Source: an uncultured Christensenella sp.
GTDB lineage: Bacteria; Bacillota; Clostridia; Christensenellales; DTU072
NCBI GenBank assembly: GCA_905210905.1
Contig: CAJLYQ010000065.1
Location: 1 to 10,383, forward strand
DNA length: 10,383 nt
Direction of reading: 5' to 3'
The notes below the pieces were generated by a model, which saw only the letters and a program-made list of their open reading frames with translations, did not search any database and was not told the origin of the DNA. Shown piece after piece: positions 1-8,697 of this stretch. A program made the position numbers and the translations under genes. Numbering within the stretch: the stretch's first letter is position 1; each line of letters starts with the position of its first letter.

Positions 1-8
1 TTTTAATT

Positions 9-14
9 TATAAT
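9..14 (+). promoter_or_regulatory. Possible -10 element of the miaB operon promoter
   Basis: TATAAT at 9-14 matches the sigma-A -10 consensus exactly and ends 9 bases before the miaB ATG. The -35 would lie outside the window, so this is only half a promoter, and the sequence is AT-rich enough for chance matches. If used, transcription would start about 2-3 bases before the ATG and leave almost no 5' leader. That fits the absence of any Shine-Dalgarno sequence here. Confidence 0.4.
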
Positions 15-23
15 ATATAAATT

Positions 24-1337
24 ATGGAAAAGAATTATTACATTTTTACTTACGGATGTCAGATGAACGTGCATGAGTCCGAAAAGATTGCCGGGCTTTT
101 GCGCAAGATAGGATACGAAGAATGTTCTTCGCCCGAAGAAGCAAACGTTATCGTTTTTAACACTTGCTGCATAAGGGATACCGCCGAAAAGAAAATTCTC
201 GGCAACATAGGCGACGTTAAACACGTTAAGAAGAATAATCCCGATCTTATCGTAGCAGTGGTCGGTTGTATGACGCAGCAAAGCGGTGCGGCGGAGTCTT
301 TGAGAAAGAAGTTTCCGTTCGTCAATATCGTTCTCGGAACGAATAATCTCGACGAATTGCCGAAGTTCGTTGTAGAACTGGAAAACAAAAGGGTTAAAGC
401 GGAAATATCCGTTCCTGCCGACGATAATCCCGAAATATGCGAAGATACGCCGGTTTTCCGTACCAGCGGAACCAACGCCTGGGTAAACATAATGTACGGT
501 TGCAACAATTTTTGCACTTACTGCATCGTTCCTTACGTCAGGGGCAGAGAAAGAAGTCGTTCGCCCGAAGCGATAATATCCGAAGTTAAACAACTTTTAT
601 ACGAAGGATACAAAGAAATTACGCTACTCGGACAAAACGTAGACTCTTATTCCTACGGAGAATACGACTTTTCGTACATTCTCGAACGCGTCGCAGATCT
701 CGGCGGCAAATATCGTATCAGGTTTATGACGTCGCATCCGAAAGATTTTAACGGTAAGGTTATCGATATTATCAAATCTTCGCCGAATATTTGCAACAAC
801 ATACATTTACCCGTTCAGTCGGGAAGCAATCGTATTCTTCAACTTATGAACAGGCATTACACGAGAGAGCGTTATCTCGAGATTATCGACGAAATATATT
901 CTAAAATTCCGTCCGTCGGCATAACGAGCGATATAATGGTCGGTTTTCCGACGGAAACCGACGAAGATTTCCGGGATACTTTGTCGCTTGTAAAACAAGT
1001 TCGTTATTCAAACGCGTTTACTTTCGTTTATTCGCCGAGAAACGGCACGGTTGCCGCAAAGATGGAACAACTTCCCGCCGAAGTAAAAAGAGAAAGGATA
1101 AAAGAACTCGTTGCTTTGCAGAACGCAATCAGCGCGGACAAGAGCATCGATTATATCGGAAAAACCGAAGAAATACTTATCGAAGACGTCAATCCGAAAA
1201 AACGCGGTTCGGTTTGCGGAAGAACGGAAAGCGGCAGGCTCGTTACTTTCCCCGGAGAAGCGTCGGATATAGGTAAATTCGTTAACGTTAAAATCACCGC
1301 GGCAAGATCGTCCGCATTGTTGGGAGTAATCGAATAA
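24..1337 (+). CDS. miaB: tRNA-2-methylthio-N6-dimethylallyladenosine synthase MiaB
   Basis: Radical-SAM methylthiotransferase that converts i6A37 to ms2i6A37 in tRNAs reading UNN codons; cytosolic. The N-terminal UPF0004 domain carries the three auxiliary [4Fe-4S] ligands C12 (YGCQMN), C48 (NTCCIR) and C82 (VVGCM). The radical-SAM cluster motif CxxxCxxC is C160, C164 and C167, followed by IVPYVRGRERSR, which is typical of MiaB rather than MtaB or RimO. The last 60 or so residues form a TRAM RNA-binding domain. At 437 residues it is full length for the family. The start is firm: an in-frame TAA sits at 18-20 and the next Met (M14) is inside the first cluster motif. No Shine-Dalgarno is visible. 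Its stop overlaps the mutS start by one base (TAATG). It acts after MiaA, encoded downstream in the same operon. Confidence 0.97.
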   Translation: MEKNYYIFTYGCQMNVHESEKIAGLLRKIGYEECSSPEEANVIVFNTCCIRDTAEKKILGNIGDVKHVKKNNPDLIVAVVGCMTQQSGAAESLRKKFPFVNIVLGTNNLDELPKFVVELENKRVKAEISVPADDNPEICEDTPVFRTSGTNAWVNIMYGCNNFCTYCIVPYVRGRERSRSPEAIISEVKQLLYEGYKEITLLGQNVDSYSYGEYDFSYILERVADLGGKYRIRFMTSHPKDFNGKVIDIIKSSPNICNNIHLPVQSGSNRILQLMNRHYTRERYLEIIDEIYSKIPSVGITSDIMVGFPTETDEDFRDTLSLVKQVRYSNAFTFVYSPRNGTVAAKMEQLPAEVKRERIKELVALQNAISADKSIDYIGKTEEILIEDVNPKKRGSVCGRTESGRLVTFPGEASDIGKFVNVKITAARSSALLGVIE

Positions 1338-3991
1338 TGGCTAAAAAGAACGAAAACGGGCAAGAAAGAGATTTTTCTCCGATGATGAAACATTATCGCG
1401 CGTTGAAAGAGAATTATCCGGATACGATAATTTTGTACAGGCTCGGCGATTTTTACGAGATGTTTTTCGACGACGCAATCAAGGCAAGCAAGATTCTCGA
1501 CCTTACGCTTACCGGAAGAGAATGCGGAAAAGAAGAACGCGCGCCGATGTGCGGCGTACCGTTTCACGCAGTCGACAATTATATAGCGCGGTTGCTTGCG
1601 GCAGGCGAAAAAGTCGCAATTTGCGAGCAACTTACCGCACCGGGCGATCAGAAAGGTATGGTAAAACGCGACGTGATCCGTGTAATTACTCCGGGAACGA
1701 ACACTTTGGAAGAAATGCTCGACGGCAAAGTAAACCATTATCTCGTGTCCGTGGTAAGGGATAAAACGGGAACTTCCTACGCCGTGGCTATGCTCGATAT
1801 CGTTACGGGCGAGTTTAAGGTGAAAAAGTTCAAAGAAGCCGATCTTACCGACGTAGAAGACTTTTTGCTTAACCTTACTCCGAGCGAAATCATCGCCGAC
1901 GACGCGCTTTGTCGCGAAGGTAAAAAACTTAACAGCGTCGTTTGCGAACGCCTCGTAAGATTTACGCCTTTCTACGACTACAGTTTTGCTTTCGAATCCG
2001 CAAAAGAAAGATTGCTTAAACAGTTTTCAGCGTACGGGCTAGAAGCACTCGGCTTAAACGGCGAAGAACTTGCCGTATGTGCGCTCGGCGGACTGCTCGA
2101 ATACGTCGTAAGCACGCAAAAACGGAGTTTAACGCACATATCGGTACCGCAGTTCGAAGAAGAAGCGGACGAGATGTACATAGATTTCAATACGCGTCGT
2201 AATCTCGAACTTACGGAAACGCTTTCGGACGGAAAAAGAAACGGAAGTCTTTTGTGGGTTATCGACAAAACGAAAACGGGTATGGGAGCAAGAAAAATTC
2301 GTACCTGGTTGTTGCATCCTTTACGCAAAGTCGAAGACGTGGAAAAAAGACAAAACGCCGTGCAGGAACTCGTTAAAAGTCATACGATGCGAAACGGACT
2401 CGGAGCGGTTTTATCCAAAATCAAGGATATAGAAAGGCTGGTTACGCGCATTTCGTACGGAACGATCAATCCGCGCGCCTGTCTTGCGCTCGGTGCGTCG
2501 TTAAATGAGTTGCCCGTGCTGAAAAAGTCGATTTCCGCATTAAAATCCGATTTCTTCGTCGAACTCGACTCCGAATATGCGGATTTAAGCGAAGTCGCCG
2601 CAACTATTGAAAAAACGATAAACCCGAACGCTCCGGCCACGACGAAAGATGGCGATTACATTCGTGGCGGTTTCAACGCCGAACTCGACGAACTCAGAAG
2701 AATAAAGTACGATTCGTCAAACATTATTGCCGAGTTTACCGCAAGACAAAGAGAAATTACCGGAGTTGCCGCGCTTAAAGTAGGGTATAATCGCATTTTC
2801 GGTTATTACATAGAAATTCCGAAAAACAAAATTCCCGACGTTTTGCCCGAAGGGTACGTCAGACGGCAAACGGTTGCAAACGCCGAAAGGTACGTCAACG
2901 AAGAACTGATGCGACTTGAAAAGGAAATTCTCGGAGCAAGCGAGAAGTCGCTCGAACTCGAAGAAAGGATTTTCGGTCAGGTCAAAGAATACCTTTATTC
3001 TAAGGTGAAAGAGTTAAAAACCGACGCCGACATAATCGCTTGTACGGACGCGATTTATTCGCTTGCGGAAGTTGCGGAACTAAACGGATACGTTAAGCCT
3101 AAGATTACGCAAAACGGCGGAATAAATATCGTTGACGGCAGACACCCGGTCGTCGAGTGTTTGCTTAAAGCGAACGAGTTTGTCGCAAACGACACGCTTT
3201 TGGAAAATAATTCGCCCGTAGCGATAATTACGGGTCCGAATATGGCGGGTAAAAGCACGTACATAAGACAGGTTGCGGTAATCGTGTTGCTCGCGCAGAT
3301 AGGTAGTTTCGTCCCTGCAAAGAAAGCGGAAATCGGCGTTGTGGACAGAATATTTACGAGAGTCGGGGCAAGCGATAATCTGGTGCGCGGACAAAGCACG
3401 TTTATGGTAGAAATGCTCGAAATGGCAAATATTCTGAGCAATGCGACCCAAAACAGTCTGCTTATTCTCGACGAGATAGGAAGAGGAACTTCGACTTTAG
3501 ACGGCGTCAGCATAGCCTGGGCGATAGTCGAGCATATACTTCTTAAAATCAAAGCGAAAACGCTTTTTGCGACACATTATCACGAACTCAGCGAACTTGA
3601 AAAACTTCTACCCGGTATTAAAAACTACCGTGTTCTGATACAAGAAGGCAAAAACGGAATAGTTTTTCTTTACAAAATAGCCCGTGGCGGAGCGAACCGC
3701 AGTTTCGGTATCGAAGTAGCGCAAATTGCGGGAATAAAAGAAGAAGTCATCAAAAGGGCGAAAGACATACTTGCGACGCTTTCCGAAACGCACGAACTCA
3801 GCGGAGATCTGAAAGAAAAAATGAGTTCCGTTCCGAGAGAAACGGCAGTCGCTTGCGATCAGTTAAGTTTGTTCCCCGAAGACGAAACGTTTACCGAAAT
3901 AAAAAGAATGCTTAAGGGTACGGATATTAACAGATGTACGCCTATAGAAGCGCTGACTATTCTTTCGGATATGAAAAAACTAATTAAATGA
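1337..3991 (+). CDS. mutS: DNA mismatch repair ATPase MutS
   Basis: Binds base mismatches and small loops as a dimer and, with ATP, recruits MutL to start repair. At 884 residues it is full length. The mismatch-reading motif GDFYE is at 37-41 (F39 stacks on the mismatch, E41 contacts it). The ATPase domain has Walker A GPNMAGKST at 633-641, Walker B LLILDE at 708-713 running into GRGTS, and the FATHYHEL switch further on. Near the C-terminus QLSLF (842-846) fits the beta-clamp binding motif, followed by a tail ending in the family-typical PIEAL segment. Nothing is truncated or missing. The ATG overlaps the miaB stop by one base, and GGGAG at 1322-1326 inside miaB serves as ribosome-binding site with 10 bases of spacing, suggesting coupled translation. 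mutL follows after 8 bases. Confidence 0.98.
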   Translation: MAKKNENGQERDFSPMMKHYRALKENYPDTIILYRLGDFYEMFFDDAIKASKILDLTLTGRECGKEERAPMCGVPFHAVDNYIARLLAAGEKVAICEQLTAPGDQKGMVKRDVIRVITPGTNTLEEMLDGKVNHYLVSVVRDKTGTSYAVAMLDIVTGEFKVKKFKEADLTDVEDFLLNLTPSEIIADDALCREGKKLNSVVCERLVRFTPFYDYSFAFESAKERLLKQFSAYGLEALGLNGEELAVCALGGLLEYVVSTQKRSLTHISVPQFEEEADEMYIDFNTRRNLELTETLSDGKRNGSLLWVIDKTKTGMGARKIRTWLLHPLRKVEDVEKRQNAVQELVKSHTMRNGLGAVLSKIKDIERLVTRISYGTINPRACLALGASLNELPVLKKSISALKSDFFVELDSEYADLSEVAATIEKTINPNAPATTKDGDYIRGGFNAELDELRRIKYDSSNIIAEFTARQREITGVAALKVGYNRIFGYYIEIPKNKIPDVLPEGYVRRQTVANAERYVNEELMRLEKEILGASEKSLELEERIFGQVKEYLYSKVKELKTDADIIACTDAIYSLAEVAELNGYVKPKITQNGGINIVDGRHPVVECLLKANEFVANDTLLENNSPVAIITGPNMAGKSTYIRQVAVIVLLAQIGSFVPAKKAEIGVVDRIFTRVGASDNLVRGQSTFMVEMLEMANILSNATQNSLLILDEIGRGTSTLDGVSIAWAIVEHILLKIKAKTLFATHYHELSELEKLLPGIKNYRVLIQEGKNGIVFLYKIARGGANRSFGIEVAQIAGIKEEVIKRAKDILATLSETHELSGDLKEKMSSVPRETAVACDQLSLFPEDETFTEIKRMLKGTDINRCTPIEALTILSDMKKLIK

Positions 3992-4002
3992 GGTAAAATT
4001 TG
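3989..4002 (+). promoter_or_regulatory. mutL ribosome-binding site overlapping the mutS stop, with TTG start
   Basis: The mutS stop TGA (3989-3991) is part of TGAGG, which acts as the Shine-Dalgarno for mutL. Six bases separate AGG from the TTG at 4000-4002. The TTG is chosen because it begins the conserved MutL N-terminus MGRINQLD; no ATG or GTG lies close by in frame. The arrangement suggests that ribosomes finishing mutS reinitiate on mutL. Confidence 0.8.
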
Positions 4003-6099
4003 GGCAGAATAAATCAATTAGATAAATCGGTTTATAACAGGTTGTCCGCCGGCGAAGTGGTGGAGAACCCTGCTTCGGTAGTAAAAGAACTTGCAGAAAA
4101 CAGCATAGACGCAGGAGCAAAACACATTACCGTCAGTATTGAAAGCGGCGGAATTAAGTCTATTACCGTTACGGACGACGGTTGCGGTATAGAACACGAC
4201 GATCTGGTTCTTGCCGTTATGCCGCACGCGACGAGCAAAATATCGAGTGCGGAAGACCTTGACACGATCGCAACGCTCGGTTTCCGCGGTGAAGCGCTTG
4301 CGTCCATATCCGCGGTATCGAAAACCGAACTGCGCAGTAAATTCCTTGACGACGACATAGCGCATTACGTTAAAGTGGACGGCGGAGAGATTATCGAACA
4401 AGGGGATTGTTCGCTCGGTTATGGTACGAGTATCAGCGTCGATTCGCTTTTTTTCAACACCCCTGCGAGATTTAAGTTTTTGAAACCCGCAAAAGGGGAA
4501 GAAAACGCCGTCACTAAACTCGTTTACGAACTAATGCTTGCAAATCCTACGGTTTCGATTAAGTATATCGTCGACGGGAAAACCGCTTGTTATACGAACG
4601 GCAACGGTATGGACAACGTACTTTGCGCCGTTTACGGACAAGAAATATGCGATAATCTCGTTCCTTTCGAATCGAGCGAAAAAAATTATACGATAAAAGG
4701 TTTTACCGGAAGACCGGCGACCGAGGCGATACAAGGTAACCGCAACAAGCAGGTATTTATCGTCAACGGGCGTGTTTTTATCGATCCTAATATACCGTCC
4801 GTAATACAAAACGCTTACGGAGAAAGGCTTATGAAACGTACTTTCCCTGTAGTCGTTCTGGACATCGTAATGCCGTTTGACGAAGTTGACGTAAACGTTC
4901 ATCCGGGGAAGAAAGAAGTACGTTTTGCGGAAAAAAAGTTATTAAACGGTATGATTTATACCGCAGTCAAAAAGGCGATAGAACAAGACGAAGAAGAGCG
5001 AGAAGAAGAAGTTCGTCTGGGAACGTTGCTTTCGGCGGAAACCAAACAGGATATTTGCCTTACCTTGCAAAGAGTAATGGAGATAGCGCACGTTCACGAA
5101 GACGTAAACGACGTGATGATAGCGGATATTTCTCAAAATAAGATAAAAGAACTTATGAAGAAGTATTCGATAAGCGAAAGCGACTTGCCGAAACATATCA
5201 GACAAGAAGACAATACGCCCAGGCTTGCCGACGTTGATCTGCCGCCGGAGTTTAAGTCGTTTGAAAAAGGTTTGTTTATAAACGACGAAGAAGGCGATTA
5301 TTATCATACTGCGGCAAAAGTTCCTGCCGAAAAAATACTCGAAGGCGTATCTGCGGAAATTCACGGTCAGGTTGCAAGAAATCCGTATTCTCCGAAAGTC
5401 GAAAAGGGCGGCAGATACATACCTGCATACGTCGACGAAGAAGAGGCGAAACAGGAAGAAGAAACGCTCAGAGGCGAAGTCAGAGATTATCAACCTGCGC
5501 TTATAGGCAAGGAAGAAGAGGAAATCAGACCGCTGTTCAGGGTCGTAGGACAAGTTTTCGACACGTATATCATCGTAGAAAGTCAAAAAAGGATTTTCTT
5601 TATCGATCAACACGCCGCCCACGAACGCATACTTTACGACAAACTTATGGAAGACACTACGCAACACGTTCTTGCGCAGAGTTTTGCCGTGCCGTACTGT
5701 AAAAAACTTACCGAGGAAGAACTGGACATTTTCCGTAACCACGAACAAAAATTGTGGGAACTGGGCTTTGACATTAAAATAATCGGTCCTATTCTCGAAA
5801 TACACTCGGCGCCGATTGTTCTGAAAGACATAAATCTCGACGAATTCGTTTATTCGGTCATCGATCACGGCGGAGAAATAAACTTTTTGAAAGATTTATT
5901 GCAGATTAAGGCAAGGTTTGCGAGAATAGCGTGCCGTAGCGCAATTAAAGGCGGAATGAAACTTACGAACGAAGAAATCGAATACGTAATCAAATACTTT
6001 TTCGAAAACAGAATGCCTTTACAGTGTCCGCACGGCAGACCGACGGTTATAATTTATTCGCAAACCGAAGTCGAAAAGTGGTTTAAGCGTATAGTATAA
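4000..6099 (+). CDS. mutL: DNA mismatch repair endonuclease MutL
   Basis: Couples MutS mismatch recognition to strand incision. The N-terminal GHKL ATPase shows the E30/N34 pair in KELAENSIDAG, DDGCGI at 59-64 and the lid motif GFRGEAL at 94-100. An acidic, Glu-rich linker of low conservation spans roughly 330-515. The C-terminal endonuclease domain has D536-Q-H-A-A-H-E542, A644-C-R and C676-P-H-G-R-P, so this is a nicking-type MutL as in Gram-positives, not the E. coli type that relies on MutH. In the DQHA(X)2E(X)4E motif the last Glu is replaced by D547, a conservative change at a metal-site position. QSFAVP, shortly after the DQHA motif, is a loose match to the clamp-binding Q(X)2(L/I)XP. 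Length 699 is normal. It starts at TTG, 8 bases after mutS. Confidence 0.97.
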   Translation: MGRINQLDKSVYNRLSAGEVVENPASVVKELAENSIDAGAKHITVSIESGGIKSITVTDDGCGIEHDDLVLAVMPHATSKISSAEDLDTIATLGFRGEALASISAVSKTELRSKFLDDDIAHYVKVDGGEIIEQGDCSLGYGTSISVDSLFFNTPARFKFLKPAKGEENAVTKLVYELMLANPTVSIKYIVDGKTACYTNGNGMDNVLCAVYGQEICDNLVPFESSEKNYTIKGFTGRPATEAIQGNRNKQVFIVNGRVFIDPNIPSVIQNAYGERLMKRTFPVVVLDIVMPFDEVDVNVHPGKKEVRFAEKKLLNGMIYTAVKKAIEQDEEEREEEVRLGTLLSAETKQDICLTLQRVMEIAHVHEDVNDVMIADISQNKIKELMKKYSISESDLPKHIRQEDNTPRLADVDLPPEFKSFEKGLFINDEEGDYYHTAAKVPAEKILEGVSAEIHGQVARNPYSPKVEKGGRYIPAYVDEEEAKQEEETLRGEVRDYQPALIGKEEEEIRPLFRVVGQVFDTYIIVESQKRIFFIDQHAAHERILYDKLMEDTTQHVLAQSFAVPYCKKLTEEELDIFRNHEQKLWELGFDIKIIGPILEIHSAPIVLKDINLDEFVYSVIDHGGEINFLKDLLQIKARFARIACRSAIKGGMKLTNEEIEYVIKYFFENRMPLQCPHGRPTVIIYSQTEVEKWFKRIV

Positions 6100-6109
6100 C
6101 GGGGGAAGT

Positions 6110-7024
6110 ATGATCGTAATCGGAGGAGCGACCGCTACGGGCAAAACCGCGCTTGCGGTTGAAGTTGCGAAAAAAATAAACGGCGAGATAATCGGCGCGG
6201 ATTCGATGCAAATTTACAAAAGAATGAACGTCGGCACGGCGAAACCGACGGAAGAAGAAAAATGCGGTATCAGGCATTATATGATCGACGTAGTCGAACC
6301 GAACGAACCGTATAGCGTCGCAGAATACAAAAAACAAGCGACGGAAACCATTAAAAACATAAAAAACGGTGGTAAAGTGCCTATCGTCGTAGGCGGAACG
6401 GGATTATACGTAAATTCTTTGATTTTCGACTATAAGCCGTTTGCTCGCGACGATAAACTTCGCGACGCGCTTAAAGCGGAATACGAAACTTGCGGAGCGG
6501 AGTACATGCACGAAAAACTCCGTTCTATCGATCCGAAAGCGGGAGAAATTATACATTATAACAACGTAAAGCGCGTTTTGAGAGCGTTGGAAGTAAAGAT
6601 TTTGACAGGAGAATCCGTTACGGACAAATGCGACAAAGAGGCGGCGGTTCCGGCGCTGGTGTACGTTTTAGGCGGAGTCGAACCAAGGGAGAAACTTTAC
6701 GAAAGGATTGACCGCAGGGTAGACGCGATGTTCGACGGCGGTTTGGAAAAAGAAATAAGCGGTTTGTTATCCGAAAAAGCGGTTGATTTTTCCTGTCAAA
6801 GTATGCAAGCGATCGGGTACAAGGAATTCAAGGCGTATTACGAAGGAACCGCGACGCAGGAAGAAGTGAAAGAGAAGATAAAACAACATACGCGCAACTA
6901 CGCCAAAAGGCAGATTACCTGGTTTAAGGGAATCGAAGACGCGGTATGGCTGGGTGAAGAAAGCGTAGAAGAAAAAGCGGATAGAATAGTAGGGGATTAT
7001 TATAATTATTTTTGCAAACTGTGA
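6110..7024 (+). CDS. miaA: tRNA dimethylallyltransferase MiaA
   Basis: Transfers the dimethylallyl group from DMAPP to N6 of A37 in tRNAs reading UNN codons, giving i6A, the substrate of MiaB. The N-terminal P-loop is GGATATGKT at residues 5-13. It is followed by the family motif GADSMQIYK (29-37), whose D31 is the expected general base contacting A37. GGTGLY at 95-100 is the second conserved block, and QAIGYKEF and KRQITWFKG near the C-terminus are typical. At 304 residues it is full length. A very G-rich ribosome-binding site, GGGGGAAG at 6101-6108, sits in the 10-base gap after mutL. It is the fourth gene of the operon. The hfq gene that commonly follows miaA in Clostridia is missing; the next gene begins 9 bases downstream. 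Confidence 0.97.
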   Translation: MIVIGGATATGKTALAVEVAKKINGEIIGADSMQIYKRMNVGTAKPTEEEKCGIRHYMIDVVEPNEPYSVAEYKKQATETIKNIKNGGKVPIVVGGTGLYVNSLIFDYKPFARDDKLRDALKAEYETCGAEYMHEKLRSIDPKAGEIIHYNNVKRVLRALEVKILTGESVTDKCDKEAAVPALVYVLGGVEPREKLYERIDRRVDAMFDGGLEKEISGLLSEKAVDFSCQSMQAIGYKEFKAYYEGTATQEEVKEKIKQHTRNYAKRQITWFKGIEDAVWLGEESVEEKADRIVGDYYNYFCKL

Positions 7025-7033
7025 GAGAGAAAA

Positions 7034-8272
7034 ATGATCGAAAATATTGAAGAATACATTGAAGAGTGTGAAAAACAAGCAGAAAAAGAGTTTTCTGCGC
7101 TTGACGAAATCGCGTTGTACAATCAGAAAAAAGTGTTGGACGCATTCAGAGAACATCGCATTTCGGCGATGCATTTTAATCCGTCGACGGGTTACGGATA
7201 CGATGACGTCGGCAGAGATACGCTCGGTAAACTTTTTGCAAGCGTAATGAAAGCCGAAAGCGGAATCGTTTCGCCGCTTATCGCCAACGGAACGCACGCG
7301 CTTACCCTTACGCTTTTCGGATTGCTCAGACCCGGAGATTTGATGCTGAGCATAGCGGGCAAGCCTTACGATACGCTCGACGAAGTAATTAAAGGGAAAA
7401 ATAACGGTTCTCTTGCTGATTTCGGTATTAAATATGCTCAAATCGAACTTACAGAAGAAAACGAGTTCGATTTTGCCGCTATAGAGAAAAAGATAAACAA
7501 ACAAGATCCGAAAGTGATTTTCATACAACGGAGCAAGGGATATGCCTGGCGCGACGCGTTGAGCGTGGAAAAAATAGGGGATACCATTGCAAAAATTAAG
7601 TCTTTCGGCACGAAAGCGTTGTTTGTCGTAGACAACTGTTACGGCGAATTCGTAGAAAAGAAAGAACCGACCGAAGTCGGCGCAGACGTTATAGTTGGGT
7701 CGCTTATCAAAAACCCTTGCGCCGGTCTTGCTCCTACCGGCGGTTATATATGCGGCAAAGCCGACTGTATAGAACAAATTTCTTATAGATTGACCGCTCC
7801 GTCTTTAGGGATAGAAGTCGGTTCTTGCGTAAGCGGCTATATTCCTTACTATCAAGGACTGTTCCTTGCGCCGTCAACCGTAAGAAACGCGCTGAAAGGC
7901 AGCGTACTCGTCGGTTACGCTTTGCGCGCTTTCGGTTTTGAAACAATGCCCAAAACCGGATCGATGCCGTACGACATAATTAAGAGCATTAAATTCGATA
8001 CGGCGGAACAACTCGTCGCATTTTGCGGAGAGATACAAAAAATTTCTCCCGTAGACAGTTACGTTACACCGTTGCCGTGGGATATGCCGGGATACGATCA
8101 TCAAGTCGTTATGGCTGCAGGAGCGTTTATTCAAGGCGCTTCGCTCGAACTTTCCGCCGACGGCGCCGTAAGAGAACCCTTCGTCGCATATTTGCAAGGC
8201 GGACTTACTTACGAACATTGCAAACTTGCGATAACCGAAATCGTGAGATATTTTAACGGCATAGAAAAATAA
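7034..8272 (+). CDS. Methionine gamma-lyase-family PLP enzyme (YnbB / 'aluminium resistance' family)
   Basis: A fold-type I PLP enzyme of the Met_gamma_lyase family (relatives are annotated YnbB or aluminium resistance protein); 412 residues, full length. The cofactor lysine is most likely K226 in GSLIKNPCAGLAPTGGYICG, the family's signature block, preceded by VVDNCYGEF, which holds the expected PLP-contacting Asp. The conserved N-terminal block FNPSTGYGYDDVGRD and the C-terminal PLPWDMPGYDHQVVMAAG are also present. The family is related to cystathionine gamma-lyases, but its physiological substrate is not established, so the functional name is provisional. It is the last gene of the operon, 9 bases after miaA, with a weak purine-rich GAGAG (7025-7029) as ribosome-binding site. 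It commonly neighbours miaA/hfq in Bacillota, which supports the family assignment. No clear terminator follows. Confidence 0.9.
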   Translation: MIENIEEYIEECEKQAEKEFSALDEIALYNQKKVLDAFREHRISAMHFNPSTGYGYDDVGRDTLGKLFASVMKAESGIVSPLIANGTHALTLTLFGLLRPGDLMLSIAGKPYDTLDEVIKGKNNGSLADFGIKYAQIELTEENEFDFAAIEKKINKQDPKVIFIQRSKGYAWRDALSVEKIGDTIAKIKSFGTKALFVVDNCYGEFVEKKEPTEVGADVIVGSLIKNPCAGLAPTGGYICGKADCIEQISYRLTAPSLGIEVGSCVSGYIPYYQGLFLAPSTVRNALKGSVLVGYALRAFGFETMPKTGSMPYDIIKSIKFDTAEQLVAFCGEIQKISPVDSYVTPLPWDMPGYDHQVVMAAGAFIQGASLELSADGAVREPFVAYLQGGLTYEHCKLAITEIVRYFNGIEK

Positions 8273-8327
8273 TTGCTTAACTATTTTCTACGCCGCATAT
8301 AAACTAACGCATTAGCAAAGTTAATAA

Positions 8328-8429
8328 GGATTATAATAAAACCGATCGTAAGTATTTTTAAGAAGAAGTAAAATCGACGTAATCACGCAATAAAGCAGAA
8401 ACTGAAAACGGTCGTATCTATTATAATCC
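8328..8429. repeat. 11-bp inverted repeat pair
   Basis: GGATTATAATA at 8328-8338 recurs inverted as TATTATAATCC at 8419-8429, a perfect 11-bp match with 80 bases between. The arms are very AT-rich, so chance is a real possibility. No function can be assigned. Confidence 0.35.
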
Positions 8430-8445
8430 GTTATAATTACCGTTT
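8406..8445. repeat. Imperfect hairpin
   Basis: AAACGGT (8406-8412) pairs with ACCGTTT (8439-8445). Inside, ATTATAA (8420-8426) pairs with TTATAAT (8431-8437) around a TCCG loop, giving two stacked 7-bp stems with an asymmetric internal loop. No T-run follows on the + strand, so it is not a standard terminator. It overlaps one arm of the 11-bp inverted repeat. Confidence 0.35.
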
Positions 8446-8499
8446 ATAAAAATCGTAGACATTATTCGTAAATTGTAATTAACAAATCGACTAAATATC

Positions 8500-8521
8500 C
8501 GATAAATAAATGTATTTGTCG
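8500..8521. repeat. 9-bp hairpin
   Basis: CGATAAATA (8500-8508) can pair with TATTTGTCG (8513-8521) around a 4-base AATG loop, with one U-G wobble. It is AT-rich and has no T-run behind it; probably incidental. Confidence 0.3.
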
Positions 8522-8697
8522 TAAATAATCAAGGAATTTAATTTGCAGATTTGTACGAACAGTCATATAAATTTACGCCATACGGCAACGTATTTAATAT
8601 GGATTTACGGGGTCGGATGAATTTGTAAATAGCGATAAAAATATAAACTATACCACCCGATATCGTAAAATATAATAATCTCCTGTCCCCTAAGCCT

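Larger units (their letters stand above)
8273..8697. other. Intergenic stretch left of the recombination-like site
   Basis: About 425 bases with roughly 30% G+C by hand count, clearly lower than the operon. No reading frame with a start and ribosome-binding site was found on either strand, and no tRNA-like sequence was recognised. It carries weak inverted repeats (listed separately) but no G+C-rich stem followed by a T-run, so the operon's terminator is not visible. The + strand is A-rich here (about 166 A to 128 T over 8281-8700), opposite to the stretch right of 8733. Confidence 0.6.

Noticed and set aside
1522..1764. 80-codon ATG-initiated frame within mutS, and the many minus-strand frames within the operon.
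   Set aside because: They overlap conserved housekeeping genes in other frames and translate to low-complexity, Arg- or Phe-rich sequences without domains.
8281..8382. Minus-strand hydrophobic 33-codon stretch ending in basic residues, resembling a membrane segment.
   Set aside because: It follows a stop directly and has no start codon; T-rich DNA yields hydrophobic translations by chance.
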